A DNA stretch of 64,000 nucleotides from positions 25,692,568 through 25,756,567 of the forward strand of contig NC_045134.1 in the NCBI RefSeq assembly GCF_007655135.1, in the 5' to 3' direction. A program made the translations under genes and the position numbers. This document shows, piece after piece, positions 35,245 through 48,810 of the stretch (within the stretch, counting starts at the first letter, position 1; each line of letters opens with the position of its first letter). This DNA is from Punica granatum. Its lineage: Eukaryota > Streptophyta > Magnoliopsida > Myrtales > Lythraceae. The notes under the pieces are model-generated. The model was not told the origin of the DNA and did no database searches. It was given only the letters and a program-made list of their open reading frames with translations.

Positions 35245-37378
35245 GAGGTCAAAATGGGCCAAGCGAACCTTCTATGCAACTCATCCTGTGAGCTTAATAA
35301 TAATATCTTAACAGATGGGCTCATCATTGAAAATTAGGTCCAACAAGCTTTATATTTTATCATTTCAATTTAATGAATGGGTTAATTAGGTTTTTTATTC
35401 AATCCTCCATAAATAACAATCTTCGAAAATTTCTAGAAAAGTTAACAAAAATTTAAAAATGACCAATTAATTTTTATGAGTTCTTACCAATATATTAGTA
35501 TGTTACACTACATTTGGCTGAATAGTATATTACACTACATATATACACCATATACACATCAAAAACCATAGAATGAAATAACATCTATTATAATTTTATG
35601 TTAAATTTAGGGTTATAACTAATTTATAAAACTTTGATGTATACATAAAGTCAAAGAAAATATACTCGGAAAAAAGAAAATATGATAAATTTATAAATAT
35701 GAAGTAAAATCTTATATTATATCAATATTAATAAATCTGTAAAAGTGCTGAAATATAATTGTTAGATAATAAGTTTTGATTTCAGTATAAATGAAAATGT
35801 TTGGAAGATAATAATTTGAAACTATTAATTATATATGATTTGATACTTATACAATATACTAGTGTTCAATCTCATGCGTTGCATAGGTTCGTGTTTATGT
35901 TTTATATTTCGTGCGGATAATAATTATCACAGTTTAAGATATTAATTTACTTATTAGTATTTTTGTTATTATTGAAAATAAAAGTTTAGTCAATTTTCAA
36001 AAATAATTTTCAATAGAGTTGCATAAATGCTTTTGAATAGTTCAATGATAATTTTATAATTAACATTCTTATTATTTCTTATAAATTTATTTAATTTATT
36101 TCACAATTTTAATTTGCGTTATACATAATTATATTATTTTATATATTTTGATTCTTTTATATTATTTTTCAAATTTATGAAATCTTCCTTAGTGGGTAAT
36201 GATTGTTATTATTCTATATAATTAGACATTATATATATCTTTTATATATGTATATTAACTCTACTTTTTATATATTTCTTATTATCTTAGAATTTATTAA
36301 AATATAATCATTTTTATGATTCATGAATTTTATTTTTAACATATTAAATTTTACTTTTTCAATATACTCATACATATCTATATTTAATTTTTATGACAAA
36401 TTATATATATGATAACTCATTAATTTTCGTAAGAATATCAATTTTGATGATGTCACGGTAAGTAATGCTTGTATAGTTGTCACTTATATATAATTAAGAA
36501 ATTACACCAAAGATTTTTTCTTAATTGCATTTATTAAATACTTTTAATTATTATTCTCCGTTTTTAAATGTTTTCCATATTCTTTTAATTATTATTATTA
36601 TATAATGAGTAGAAGGTTCGAATACATTAATTGCATTTATTAAAATTTTTTAATTATTATCTTTGTTTTATAATTTTCTTTTTCAATATTTTTTAAATTT
36701 TTTTATAAGCATTTAATATGCACTCAAGTAATTTTGAATTATGTTTTCTCTTAATTATATTTAGTAAGAAATTTAGGTATATTTAATTGCATTTATTAAA
36801 TATTTTCAATTATTTTTTTTCATATTCTTTTAATTTTCTTTTAATTATTATATAACGAGTAAGAGATTTAGATACATTATAGTTGCATTTTCTTAGAAAA
36901 TTTTAATTATTATCTTTATTTTATAATTTTATTTTTCCATATTTTTAAAATTTTCTTTTAAACATCTCTTATGAATCAAATCTCATTTATTATACACTCA
37001 ACTAAATTTTAGTTATATATATAGAAAATGATACATATATTAAGCAAGAGTTCTTTTTTTTATATAAGTAACTATTAATTTGTTGGAAAAAATTACGTTT
37101 TTTTTTATAATTTATATAAAATTCACCAATCCACTGGTAAATAATAATGAAAAAGTTAATTATTTTTCTGTATTTTGCGCGGGTGAGTGAGATATGGTCA
37201 TCTAGAAACAGCTGGTGAAAGAAAAATTATGTTCATGACGGGTTCGAGTAGAACCCTAACAAGATTGCAGAAGAGAGATTGTAATTTCAGCTGTTGAATT
37301 TGGTTATTCCATATTGAACTCAATCTTCTCGAGCTCTGTATCTTTGGTAAATCGGCAGTTCGGCCACCGGAGAAGACG
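35245..37378. other. very AT-rich intergenic DNA before TOUGH
   Basis: No gene is seen. Between about 36522 and 36920 there are four diverged copies of a TTAATTGCATTTATTAAAT...TTTTAATTATTAT unit (starting near 36522, 36630, 36785 and 36881). The last 200 bases before 37379 are less AT-rich and are probably the TOUGH promoter and 5' leader. Confidence 0.4.
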
Positions 37379-40300
37379 ATGGATTCCGATGAGGAGGATT
37401 TCGTTTTCTATGGAACTCCCGTAGAGCGGGAGGAAGGCATCGCCAGCCGCAAGAAGAAGGCCATTGCTGAGTCCTCTGGAAACCTGCGATCGCTCCCCTC
37501 CTGGAAGCAAGAGGTATCTCATCTATCTCTTGCCTGCTTCTTCCCCCACTTTTAATGCTAAGCTCAAACGAAGTTCAGCAAATTGCTGGGTGAATTTGCA
37601 GTGCAAGAGGATGCCGATTGTGCCGTGTTTTTGTATAGCTTGTTAGCATTAGCAATCACTTCGTGGAAATTCCTGTGCATTTCGCGTCAGTGATGTTCGT
37701 AGTGAGAGCTAGAATTCCGTGTCTGCTGCTCCAATGTCGATGCACCTTGTTGTTTCTGAACTTTCATCGTGAAGTTTTAGCTCATTCAGCATCGGGATAT
37801 AATATCGGGTGTTATTGCGTCATTCGCATAATGATTTTTTGAACTCTTCCATGAATATTGTGCTTTCATATTGCTTAGTAAGAAGATTGAACATATCACA
37901 GAGAAGTGCGAATGGAATACATGAGCATTGATGGTTGAATTTTCCCGTGTATTTCGATGGTAATTTATGGCAATTCATGGCATGAGTTTATACTCTGTTT
38001 GTTGTTCTCCTCTAGGTCAGGGATGAAGAAGGACGGAGGAGATTCCATGGAGCTTTTACGGGAGGCTTCTCTGCTGGATATTATAACACAGCGGGTTCAA
38101 AGGAGGGTATGTGCTGTTTTCATCTGCTAAAAGAGTCTGTACTCTATGTTCTCCTCTAATTTGTGGATTAAACTTGCAGGCTGGACTCCACAGTCATTTA
38201 CATCATCCAGGAAGAATCGTGCCGAAGTCAAACAGCAGAACATTTTAAACTTTCTGGATGAAGATGAAAAAGCCGTATGATTGTTCTCTCATTGAATTAG
38301 TTTATTTATTCTTTCAGAAGGGTGATGGTAGAATCCATTCGACATGATAGTGCCTCTTGTACTGTAGTTTGGTGAGATTTTTCGTCGGGCCTTATGAATT
38401 GAAAATCTGGAAACATGATCATGTTCCAAACTTGTTTTTGTGAAAATTTGAGACTGTAGATCCTTCAGGTGCACACTGGTTTCTGGACATTTTAGAATTA
38501 ACTATAATTGGTTAAATTGTTCATATAGTGTGGATAACTTAGTTAGCTCCATTATGCCCATGCAAGCTGCATCATCAGTTGACAGCATTCATTGTATGAA
38601 TGAAATTCAAGTTTGTATCTGTTTGTTCTGGTACTAAAATTTCAATTTCATGGGCCATTTTTTCATTTGATTGCCCTTAATTTCTAATTAGTTCTGTAGC
38701 CTCTGTCCTATCTAAACTGAACTGATAAAGCATAATAGTTTCTTTGCTGCTAAACTTCAAAGAGGTGTCCTCTTAATTTGTTGGTGGATCAGTGTTATCT
38801 TTTTGTTGAAGTGCTCTGTGGCTCTGCATCTGCAAGTTTCTTATATATTGGTATTACTGAAGTCAGCAATTCTTTCCTTTTCGCGTTTTAGGAATTAGAG
38901 GGTCGTTCTTTGGCAGCATCATCCCAGTTTGATACCTTCGGATTTACAGCTGCAGAATTAGCTCGGAAACAGGCGGAGAAGGAACAACAAAGCAGGTTCG
39001 ATCCAACATTAATTTTGATTTTGATAGTTTTGAAGTTGATTAACCATCACAGATGGTGTCATTTGACCTACAAGGAATAGTCTAAGCCTATGTAAGTGCA
39101 TTATGTACAAGCTAAACAACTCTGCTGAGGCCACTGTCCATGGCATCTAAGAGCCACTCCCTCTAGAGGCTGAATAGGAAGTACCCAAATGTATTGTAAG
39201 GTTTAAACAATACCAATGAGAAAACCCTGCTCATAGACCAAGAAGTCCCAAGCAACAAGTGAAGCCAAAAGGAATACTATTTGTTTGATCAGCTTCTAGC
39301 TCCTTATGGCTCCTGAAAGTTTAAAAGCTGGAAGTTTTATGGTCCTTTCGATGACTGTCAAATTGCATTAACAGCATCCATGAGATTTATGAGGACAGAT
39401 AATACAGTTGAGTATCTGAGGATACTCTTTGCCTGAAAACAACTCTATTCTTGGTGTCCTCAGGAATATCACTTGTCTAACTTGAGCTTCAGCGAACTGT
39501 AGCAGCTTCTCCTCCTCTTATGTGTGATCCTCTCTATTGATTCTAACTAATGTAATTTAAGCTATGTTGGTTGCATACAAAAGATATTCCTGCATTAGAA
39601 TTCAGACATTTGGATGCACTCTGCTTTTATTTTAGAAGTTTAAGCCAACGGGAGAGTATATCAATCAACACACATTGTCAATGTGATTGAGCAGCATAGG
39701 CCATTTTTTTCCAACTTTATCCTCCAGTCAATAGTGCTTTTCATCCTGTTTCCGGTGTATGATTATCATGGCCATAGTAGCGATCTTTTATTAACTCTTG
39801 GCTGGTTGCTCGTGTCTTGATCCAGTAGGCCATCAGCTATTCCTGGACCAGTTCCTGATGAAATTGTACTTCCAGCTACAGATTCAGTTGGTTTGTACTT
39901 TGTTAGCTTGGTTTTCACATTTAGAAAGCATTGGTTTGGTGCCTGTGTTCATTCAATTCCATCTTTTTTCCAAATATTTCAGGTATGAATTTGCTGAAGA
40001 AGATGGGATGGAGGTACGGACATTCCTTAAAAGACTCACATAGTAGTTCACTGTATGGTATGCATCTTCTGCTTAACTCTCTCAAATCCTAAGAGTCAGC
40101 AAGTTGTTTCTTTTTTTCCTATTATGTCTGGGAAAAGTAATTGTAAGTTTTCAGCATCTCCTCAGTACACATATTCATGCTTGGTATGATACAATCGGGA
40201 ATATAGATGGGGCACTCATGTCTGGCTTTTCTTTAGACTGAGTTTTTCGATATTTTGGGTTTTCTTATGCTATTCTATATGGTTGGCACGCCATTGCTGC

Positions 40301-43300
40301 AGTTATCAATGAGAGGCCTATATTTATCATTTAAATAAATTCTTTTCAGTCCACACTGTATCTGGGTTATTGTTGTTTCCGTTTGTGCTTGTGCTCCCAT
40401 TCCATGATTTCGTTGATATTAATTTTCCTGGGTTTCTGCCCAAAATTTTGATATCATATTGCCAACGGTTTAATTGCAGAGGCTCGTCGAGAAGCTAGAA
40501 AGGCCTTCCTAGCATTTACATCTGATGAAGCAAAACCAGAGCTCAGTACATCTGAACCTACTGAGGATGGCCTTGAAAATCTGCTGGAGCAGCCCTCAGA
40601 GAGCGAAACTAAGCCTTCTAAAAGCACACCTGTAAGGGTTTTTGTTGTGATAGAGTTCGAGTGAAAAACTAAATCAATTGAACTTTGATAAGATTTAAGC
40701 TGTTTAGGAACATATTATATGTTAGATCTTATACATCTTCCTTCTTGTAGGTTTATGTGCTTGATCCGAAACAAGATTTGCATGGTTTGGGCTATGATCC
40801 TTACAAGGATGCACCGGAGTTCAGGGGTATGTAGCTGCTGACCGTTTTGTTTCTTTGCAACTAGTGAATGATTTCCCCTTCAAATTTCAGAAAAGAAATG
40901 GCTAGTTACTAGCAACTAGTTAATTATTTTGCGGTTCAAAATTTCAGAAAAGAAACGGCAACATACTTCTGGAGGAAGAGAACATGGGCAGAGAAGACCT
41001 TTCTCATCAAGAGATAACCTCTTTGGTTTCAAGTGTAAGATACATTAATGTGGTTGGACTTACATTGCTGGTCTGTTTCTTTCAGATCAATCTCGCTATT
41101 CGTTTTATGTATGTCTGCAGTTTTCTCTTAATTTCATCTCTGTAATTGAATTGTTATTCTAATAACTGAGGCACTTTAAATCTCATTGACTTGATCTTCT
41201 CAGCGAAAAATATGGCTCCTGGTTTTGGAATTGGAGCCCTTGAAGAACTTGATGCTGAAGATGAGGATGTCTATGGCTCTGGTAAGCAATTCTGTGGCTG
41301 GACTTTGGCTTGAGCAGTCAAATATAGTGTTGTCAGTGCTGCTTGTCTACTTGCAATTCTAGCATTAGGAGCGGGGAAGTTTTTGAAATGTAATTCACTT
41401 TTGCCACGGGAACTCAAGTCTGCTTTCCAATTCATTTGTTCATGTCTGGTTGTTAATGAGCTTTTCTTTGACCATCATGATTGTTACTAGCTTGATATTC
41501 ATTCATCATGATTAAAATTTCTTATGACTGGACTAATGATTTCAATAGCTAATTCACCTGCAATCATGTGTTTGTTTGACATAATATAAGGGGGAATGGT
41601 TCATTTATTAGTCTTCTGGTATTATTCTTCAGTAAGATTTGCGCTCTGAGAAACCATTTACTCACTTAAATGATATTTTTCTTAGGTTATGATTTTGAGG
41701 AAACTTTGATTGAAGAAGCCGAAGAACCTTCTAAAGTTGGCATTGAGGTGCAGGACAGCAGGCCAAGGTTGACGGGAAAGGAACATGGAATTCTCCCTGG
41801 GTTTAGACTTGCTTCAAATTCTGACTATCAGTTGGAAAGGTAAATGCTTCATGAAGCATAATTGATTATTTATTATTAAATGGGAATTCAAAGTTTATGT
41901 TCGATGATGTATCGGAGTCTTTGTGTTCTTTCATATCTTCTTTGCTTTTAAAAGCTTGATTTGGTGATTTGGTTGATTCCTATGAGTTTTTTGTGCATAT
42001 GTTCATAGATGTAAAGAGCATCTCTCTTCTTGTAAATTATTGTTGCTGCTTTTCTTTTCTGTGAATTTTTTTCCAACGAAATGATGAATACTGAAGTAAA
42101 TTGGTGATATAGGTTTGATCCTCCTGTGATTCCAAAGGACTTTGAACCCCGACATAAATTTCCTGGACCTCTTGAAAGCAACAGCAGACTTTCTGACCCT
42201 CCTCCCTTGGAAGTTCCTCCTCCTGAGGACAGTAATTTAAAAGTCTTGATAGAGGGGGTTGCAACTTTAGTGGCTCGATGTGGAAAGTTATTTGAGGATC
42301 TCTCCAGAGAAAAGAATCAGTCAAATCAATTATATAGTTTTCTTATTGGCGGAAATTTTCATGATTACTATGTGAGAAAATTATGGGAAGAACGGCAGAA
42401 GAGTAATCAGACGAAGCTATCGCTAGAGGGAAAGGAATCTTCTGTCCCACGTATGACAGCAGAGAGTCGAGGAAGAATCTTAGGGGAAAGGCCTCTTGAA
42501 AGAAGCATGGTCACTCCAACCTCAACTGATGCTCCTGCAGACGTGAAGTTCCCTACCAATCTTGTAGATACATTTACTAAATCAGAAGTTTTTGTGAGTT
42601 CATACCCTTTCACGTACTCTGTTTTCCTGTATTCTGCGGGTGTTAGGTTCTTGTTTCTCTATTTTATTGCTCATTTCCTTGTTTCTCTATTTTATTGCTT
42701 ATCTCCATATATGTTGATATCTGGTATGAGAATTCTTTATTAGGACTTACCTATTTGTCTGCCACGTGTAGAGTGAGCTGCTTGAAGTTTCAAAACCATT
42801 TAAAGACAATCCTGCAAAACAAGAGAGGTTCGAGCAGTTCCTCAAGGAAAAATATCGAGGTGGCCTCCGTTCCACAGATTCAGGCGGAGCTAGTTATATG
42901 TCAGAGAGTGCTCGTGCCCGTGAAAGATTGGATTTTGAGGCTGCAGCCGAGGCAATAGAGAAAGCACGGTTGGCCAAGGAAAGTACTCCTTTCTCTCAGC
43001 GCTTTACAGAGTTTTCAGCTGGTGGGATGCAGTTTACTTCTGCAGGAGTTGAGGTGTGTCTCTGGTCATAACATTGGCTCTTATCAATATGTACCTTCAG
43101 CTCTTGTTTTTAACTGATTTTATGTGAACAGGAAGTTAAACCTATCCAAACTGAAGAGTTAACGAAAAAAATTGTCCCTAAGAGGGAAGAGTTTCAATGG
43201 CGTCCTTCTCCTATCTTATGCAAGCGCTTTGATCTCATTGATCCTTACATGGGGAAGGTATTCACTTACTGGCCTAAATTACTTGGCATGTCAACCCAGT

Positions 43301-44848
43301 CATGAACATAATGGATTGACTAAACAATACAAAAACTTCTTTTGCATTGACTTATTTGAGCACCTTTTCCCTCCATAAAAAAAGAAAGGGAGAAGAAAAG
43401 TTAAGATAGACCAAGTAAATGAGAAGGATGAGAATTTCTTTTGGTGAAACAATTAGTCTGCAAAATTGGTGTTAAATGTTTTGTATGTCTATGCATGGAT
43501 TCTGGAGTTACGAATCTTCTTTTGGGTGAAACTATTCGCTAATTAATCTTTGTGCTGGACCATTTCATCTTTTATTTTATTAGTGAAACGAGCGGTCTGA
43601 GGAGATATGCATGTTATAACTATGACAAATTTTCATCCTTGCAGCCACCGCCAGCTCCACGAATTCGGAGCAAGCTGGATTCCCTCTTTTTTGTGCCTGA
43701 TTCTTTCAAAGCATCTGGAACTGAAGAAAAGGTTACTTCCAGAAGAGATGCTTCGACAGTACCCCAATCTGATAACCAAGAAAGCAAAAATGTAGTTGAA
43801 GAGGAGCCAGAAGTTCATGTGGAAATTGAAAATGTTGAGAGGCCGGTTGACCTGTATAAGGTGCTTATCTCACAATGTTACCTTTCTCTGTCTTCTTTCC
43901 ATTTTCCAGAACATCCGGTAAAACATTATTGGAGTGTGCTGTGACTGTTTAATTTCCTGCTTTCAAGCAAATTCTGGTACTAGTGTGCAGTTTCTGATTT
44001 GATATTATTCCGCTCCTTACATTGGAATTTATTTGTTTTCTCATTTCATATCTGATTTTCGGAAGCCATTTAAATACTTAGCTCAAGCATCTTTCTCCAT
44101 CCTTATGTCAACTTAATGCCTGAAATTGGCTTCTTTTATTCCTTCTCAGGCAATTTTCTATGATGACTCGGAAGATGAAGGGGAAATTTCTGTGGCAAAT
44201 ACACTGGAAAACCCAGAGAAGAAGGTTGAGGCTGCAAATGCGACACTGAACCGTTTGATAGCTGGCGATTTTCTGGAATCATTGGGCAAGGAACTTGGTC
44301 TGGAGGTTCCACCTGAGCTACCTCCCGCAACAAAGCAAGCCAAGAATGCATCCCAGAAGGAAGTTGGCCACGACAATAAGAACAACTTTAGTGATCCCAA
44401 ACTCACCCAGGAAGGTGTGCTGTTAGAGATCAAAGAACCTGTTCACACCCTGGCCAGAGGCGGTGAGAAACCGGCAAGTAATGACTCACCTGAGAAGAGA
44501 TCTGGAGATCTTAATATGAATTTGGTGCCTCCAAACGAGAACACAGTGAGAAATTCATCTAATCGGCATGAAGAGAAACTGGATAGCTCATCTTCGGAAG
44601 ACGAGAGGAGTAGAAGAGGTTCCAGACGACACCACTATAGTAGTGAATCAGACAGTGATTCATCTAGGGAACGTCACTATTCAAGCTCAAAGAGAAGGAA
44701 GAGGGGGTCCTCTAGAGAGAGGGAAAAGCGGAGCAGCAGAAGGAAACACTCGAAGCGTAGGAAACATCGGGACAAAGATTCTCCTGAGAGATCGCAATAT
44801 AGAAGTGAGAGGGAACGGGGAGAAAGCAAGAGGGACAACCGAAGATGA
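37379..44848 (+). CDS. TGH: TOUGH, G-patch/SURP protein of splicing and miRNA processing
   Basis: Sixteen coding exons fit with matching phases: 37379-37513, 38016-38106, 38180-38274, 38892-38995, 39826-39890, 39983-40057, 40480-40631, 40751-40826, 40948-41034, 41204-41281, 41686-41839, 42113-42593, 42772-43053, 43132-43257, 43645-43860 and 44150-44848. The product is 971 residues (970 if exon 5 starts at 39829). It opens with the TGH block [14 protein letters not shown]. The G-patch follows at about 160-200 ([15 protein letters not shown]), then a SURP/SWAP domain at about 414-465 ([20 protein letters not shown]...[18 protein letters not shown]), and an RS/KR-rich tail (about 880-971). TGH of Arabidopsis binds pri-miRNA and promotes DCL1-dependent processing; animal GPATCH1 is the spliceosomal counterpart. 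A MIR162 gene lies 11 kb downstream. Confidence 0.96.
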
Positions 44849-45484
44849 AAAGGTCTGGAATTTGAAATGGACTTATATCAGATCCAAATATTCATTGAGA
44901 AGGCTGTAAATGGCTCTGTTCCTAAATTTTCTCTGGGGCTGTCGGAGCAGTATGTGTGGCCGGTAAAGCTGATGATTCGAGGTTCTTCCTGTAGTGTCCC
45001 CTATATATGCTTTTCGGGATAGTTCTGTGCTCACTCAAGTATAGATACTTTTCCGTTCTGCTTCAGTGATCAGCTCTCGTGGAGTTTTCAGGAAATCGTG
45101 AGATATCTCGATGTAGAAGATTTACTTGTTAGAAAAGGTATTGGCAAAACAAAGATATAGGCAAAGAACAGTGATATGCATGTGTTATCGGCTTTTCGGT
45201 ACTTTGGTTGGTGCAACCTCTTTGTTGGCTCGATGAGGGTTGAGAAATCTATCCTTGCTATTCATGCTTCGATTTCAACTGAAGATATTGTATTAGAATG
45301 CCCAGAATAGTAATGGTGCGAAATTACCAGATGAAAGGGTCTTAATTTAAGCAGACTCCGAGGCATTTCGATTCTTCGTGTGTCGAGAAAGAGATCAAAC
45401 TGAAATTTTAGTCCAATATGGCTTTATTTCAACAGATCCACCAAAATGAATCTTTGAACCATTTCAAAGTTGGAAATATTAACA
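44849..45484. other. spacer between convergent genes
   Basis: This holds the 3' UTR of TOUGH and of the minus-strand membrane-protein gene. Nothing else is seen. Confidence 0.45.
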
Positions 45485-45907
45485 TCAAGGTTGAGGGGGA
45501 TTATCGTTTCCGCCTGGAGCACCGCCTCCGCCACCTCCTCTTTTCTTAAAACTCGCTGCCTTCAATCTCGATCCGAACTGCGCTCCACCATAAGCAAGCT
45601 CGTGAAACCTCTCCTTCATCCACCCGAACACGCTCCTCCAGTTGGTGCTATCGGGTGGGGCTCTGGTGGGGTCGTCCACCCGGCGGCTGTAGGCCCTTCC
45701 AATTGCGCACGAGATGAATGCAAGAACTGCAAGGATGGACATCACGGTGAAGAAGGGCCCGATGGAGCCCGAGGAGTGCCACCCCCCAGGACTGCTCAAA
45801 AGGGCTTCGGCACTTGCAGGAGTAGTAGTAGTAGTAGAAGAAGCTGCTGCTACAGCCTGATCACTTGGGTCTTGCTGCTGAGGGAAGGCCGCTGTGGCAG
45901 TCGCCAT
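45485..45907 (-). CDS. small single-pass membrane protein of unknown function
   Basis: This is a single-exon gene of 140 residues. The N-terminal 45 residues are Ala/Thr/Ser-rich. One strong membrane helix follows (about 48-68, SIGPFFTVMSILAVLAFISC) and ends in a basic IGRAYSRR stretch. Next are an acidic/Pro linker, an aromatic block (WRSVFGWMKERFHELAYGG) and a Gly/Pro-rich tail. Composition is far more GC-rich than the flanks. I recall similar uncharacterised plant membrane proteins with the 'GPFF..ISVL.VLA..SC..GR' helix, but no function is known to me. The ATG at 45905-45907 is the first in frame. Confidence 0.8.
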   Translation of the reverse strand: MATATAAFPQQQDPSDQAVAAASSTTTTTPASAEALLSSPGGWHSSGSIGPFFTVMSILAVLAFISCAIGRAYSRRVDDPTRAPPDSTNWRSVFGWMKERFHELAYGGAQFGSRLKAASFKKRGGGGGGAPGGNDNPPQP

Positions 45908-47791
45908 TTTGCTTAGTGAGCTGCATCATGGTACCCACCATTCATATATATATATATATATATAGGTGCTCATATCTATAAATGCATACATATAGACATT
46001 TATGTATACATATGCCTGTACAACTTTTTCTTTTTCTTTTCTTTAGAATTAAAATTCTGGATATTTATACAAGCCGCTATATAAATTGTTCCAATATTAT
46101 GTAATTGATGAGATAGAGGTTCGTAGTGTATAGTGAAAGAACGATCAGTTTCACACTTACAATTATCACTAGCAAGATTTCTCGTAGTTCTTTATTTTCA
46201 TCATGTTTAATTTGGCACGAGTTGATCGGGACATCAAATCATCCAAGTTATAACTCATATTGTCATACGAAAAGCTTACTGCTGAGAAATCGGATTTATC
46301 CAAATACAAATACGAATGTAGTTGACTCGAAAAATATAGACGATTGAACCAATGCATTCTTACTAAATAAAGATGATAAAATCGACCACCTTCGACCAGA
46401 ATTGGGAGCACTTTTCTTGGATCAGGATTAAAGGGATTAGTATGCAACTGCTTTTAACGTTTGAGGGCTGAGGGTGGGATTATGATTTCAACCCTTTGAT
46501 TTATTTTAATTTGTTTTGTGTTATCCTACGAAAAAGGGGTGCCTACCCACGCAGAAAGATTGACATTAGATTCCTTTGCTAAAGCCAACTTTTATCAAAG
46601 TTTCTCCCTCTCTCTTTTCTTTTTCTTTTTTTTGCTTTTTCTAATTTCATTCCTTTGTCTTTCTTTTTCTTTTCTTGGATTTATGAATCCTAAGTCAAAT
46701 TCCCCCAAAACATTCGAGACAGTGAAAAGAAAGGTCCAGACAAATCACAAGAATAAGCGATACATTAAGACTTTGACGGCCGTGTAAAGATTCGGTACTC
46801 ACTAGAGGCGTCTCGTGATTGGACAAAATTAATATTTAAATGGTGATTAATTTCAATTAATAGATAGAGAATATCTCGTGGTCTTATCGAGGGTAACAAA
46901 TTATAAAATTTATAGAACTTTCAAATCACTTGAATCGAATGGCTTTCTCCTCACTTTCATGAAAGAACTTTCTGGGCGAAATGGGAAAAGCACTAAAATA
47001 AGATCAATTGATCCAAAGCATTTCATAGTCGAGGCAAGTTAGCAGCAATTCCAATGTTATCCATATCGGAGCCATGTAGGACTCCACATCACTCCACATG
47101 CTATTTGTTCGGAGAAGGAAGAGGACAGGGATGACTTAATGGCTAAGTTGCTTCCATTTGATCATTAATATAAGATGGTCCAAAAGAAAAGTTATTGGAC
47201 AATATGAACATCATACTTAATTAAGTCGGAAGCAAACCTGACATATGGAGATATTCTCTATAATAACTAATCAATTGTACAATGGGTGTGTTTCTTCTTT
47301 CACCGTCAATCGGGCAATAGTACAAAGCGCAGCTTTTCAGAGTGGTCGACTATTGTCGTCGGAAAATTTCACGCCTAACCATTCTTGCATACCACAAAAA
47401 TCAAAGGATATAGTGTTTAGCTTGGTCCATATTATTCATGTCCGAGCCGAAGTATTGAGGTTCTCGAATTGGTTGGTTCCTAGTCTAGTCCCATGGTTTC
47501 CTGATGTTTACGGGCTATTACTTCTTTCTCACTAGGGGCTCATAGTCATGGGCATTCTTGGGCCGAAATGTTAAACCATAAGTGACCATATAGAGTCAAC
47601 TTAATACCGATGTGATCCAGCCAACCCGACATAGTAAGCGGAGGTCCTTTCTAAAATAAAATAAATTCTTTTGATCTTTGGCGAAATTAAGGAGAAGTCA
47701 TTAATTAGTATTTATAAATATATATCGGCAAATACTGCAATTGAGGTTGACTTGTTTTGAGATTATCAGATATCTAATGAGCTGAAACAAT
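45908..47791. other. intergenic DNA
   Basis: Promoter of the membrane-protein gene (a TA-rich tract at 45946-45964), then AT-rich DNA. No gene is supported. Confidence 0.4.
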
Positions 47792-48376
47792 TGTTGAAAG
47801 AGATTGTCCCGTGCCGAAAAATTAAAGAGAAAAATCAACGGATTTATAAGAGATTGGATTTTCACAACTTACCAGTTTAAACTTTTGGATTAAAAATAAG
47901 CTTAATCGCTTATAAGTCTAGTGAATTTTATATGGTATCAGAGTATATTAGACTTTCGAGTGCTCGTGTGAGGACTCAGATTACGTCAGGCTCAAGTGTG
48001 AAATTCGTGGCTGGTGAAGTTCGAGTCCAAAAGTGAAACCCCGACTCACAGTTGGTTTTGGGCCCCCTCGCTCAAGTGTGGAAGAGAAAGTCCACCTCGA
48101 GGTAGTTAAGGCCCAAATCTGGAAAGAGATGAGAGTTCGGCTCGAGATAAGTTAGTGAGGGTAGGTATTTATGTATTCACATGGTACATGTAGGTAAAGG
48201 GCGAGAAAAACCACACGGTGCCACTTAAGGGCAGATATTGAGAGAAATTATTCTACATGAAAAAATTGATTAGAGAAATTCACGGATTTATAAGAGATTG
48301 AGTTTCACAACTTATCAGCTCAGGCTTTTGGATTGGAATTAAGCCTAACCGCTTATAGGCCCAGTAAAATTTTACA
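47792..48376 (+). mobile_element. TRIM element (terminal-repeat retrotransposon in miniature), 585 bp
   Basis: Two direct terminal repeats of 141 bp each lie at 47792-47932 and 48236-48376; the shared core is CGGATTTATAAGAGATTG and CTTTTGGATT. The left repeat starts TGTTGA, and the right one ends TTTTACA. The element is flanked by perfect 5-bp duplications ACAAT (47787-47791 and 48377-48381). Directly after the left repeat is TGGTATCAGAG (47933 onward), the usual primer-binding site for initiator Met-tRNA. The internal region is only 303 bp and has no coding capacity; a weak purine tract (AAGGGCAGA) precedes the right repeat. Repeats have diverged noticeably, so the insertion is old. All of this fits a non-autonomous TRIM. 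Confidence 0.88.
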
Positions 48377-48810
48377 ACAATCATCAAAGCGGAATGACAT
48401 ATATTTGCATATATCATCATTTGTGTACTGTGAGATGGTAATAAAAATTAATGAAACAATCATTGTCCCTTATCATCTTTTGGTTGTGATCGTGATAGAG
48501 ATTATACGATGAGATAACAACTCCTCATTTTTGCGAGTATAATTTTTTGAAATCTAGAAACTTCGTATTCGATACTCACACCTTAGACAGTTAAAGAGTT
48601 ACCCCCAAATCCACAAGCATACTCAGTTCGCCAATCCGATCTTAAGGATTTTGTTTCCTAAACAATTAGACCCCGTTAGTACGCCGAAATGAAATGGATT
48701 ATTATATGGAGAATGTAATTATATTAAGAGAAATATAACGATTTGAAATAGAGAACATAAATGATTAAATTTAATTAGATGAACTTATTTCTCATCATAT
48801 TATTATACAT

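Noticed and set aside
47933..47945. tRNA-like segment TGGTATCAGAGTA
   Set aside because: It is the complement of the tRNA-Met 3' end acting as a retroelement primer-binding site, not a tRNA gene. No complete tRNA with A and B boxes was seen in the window.
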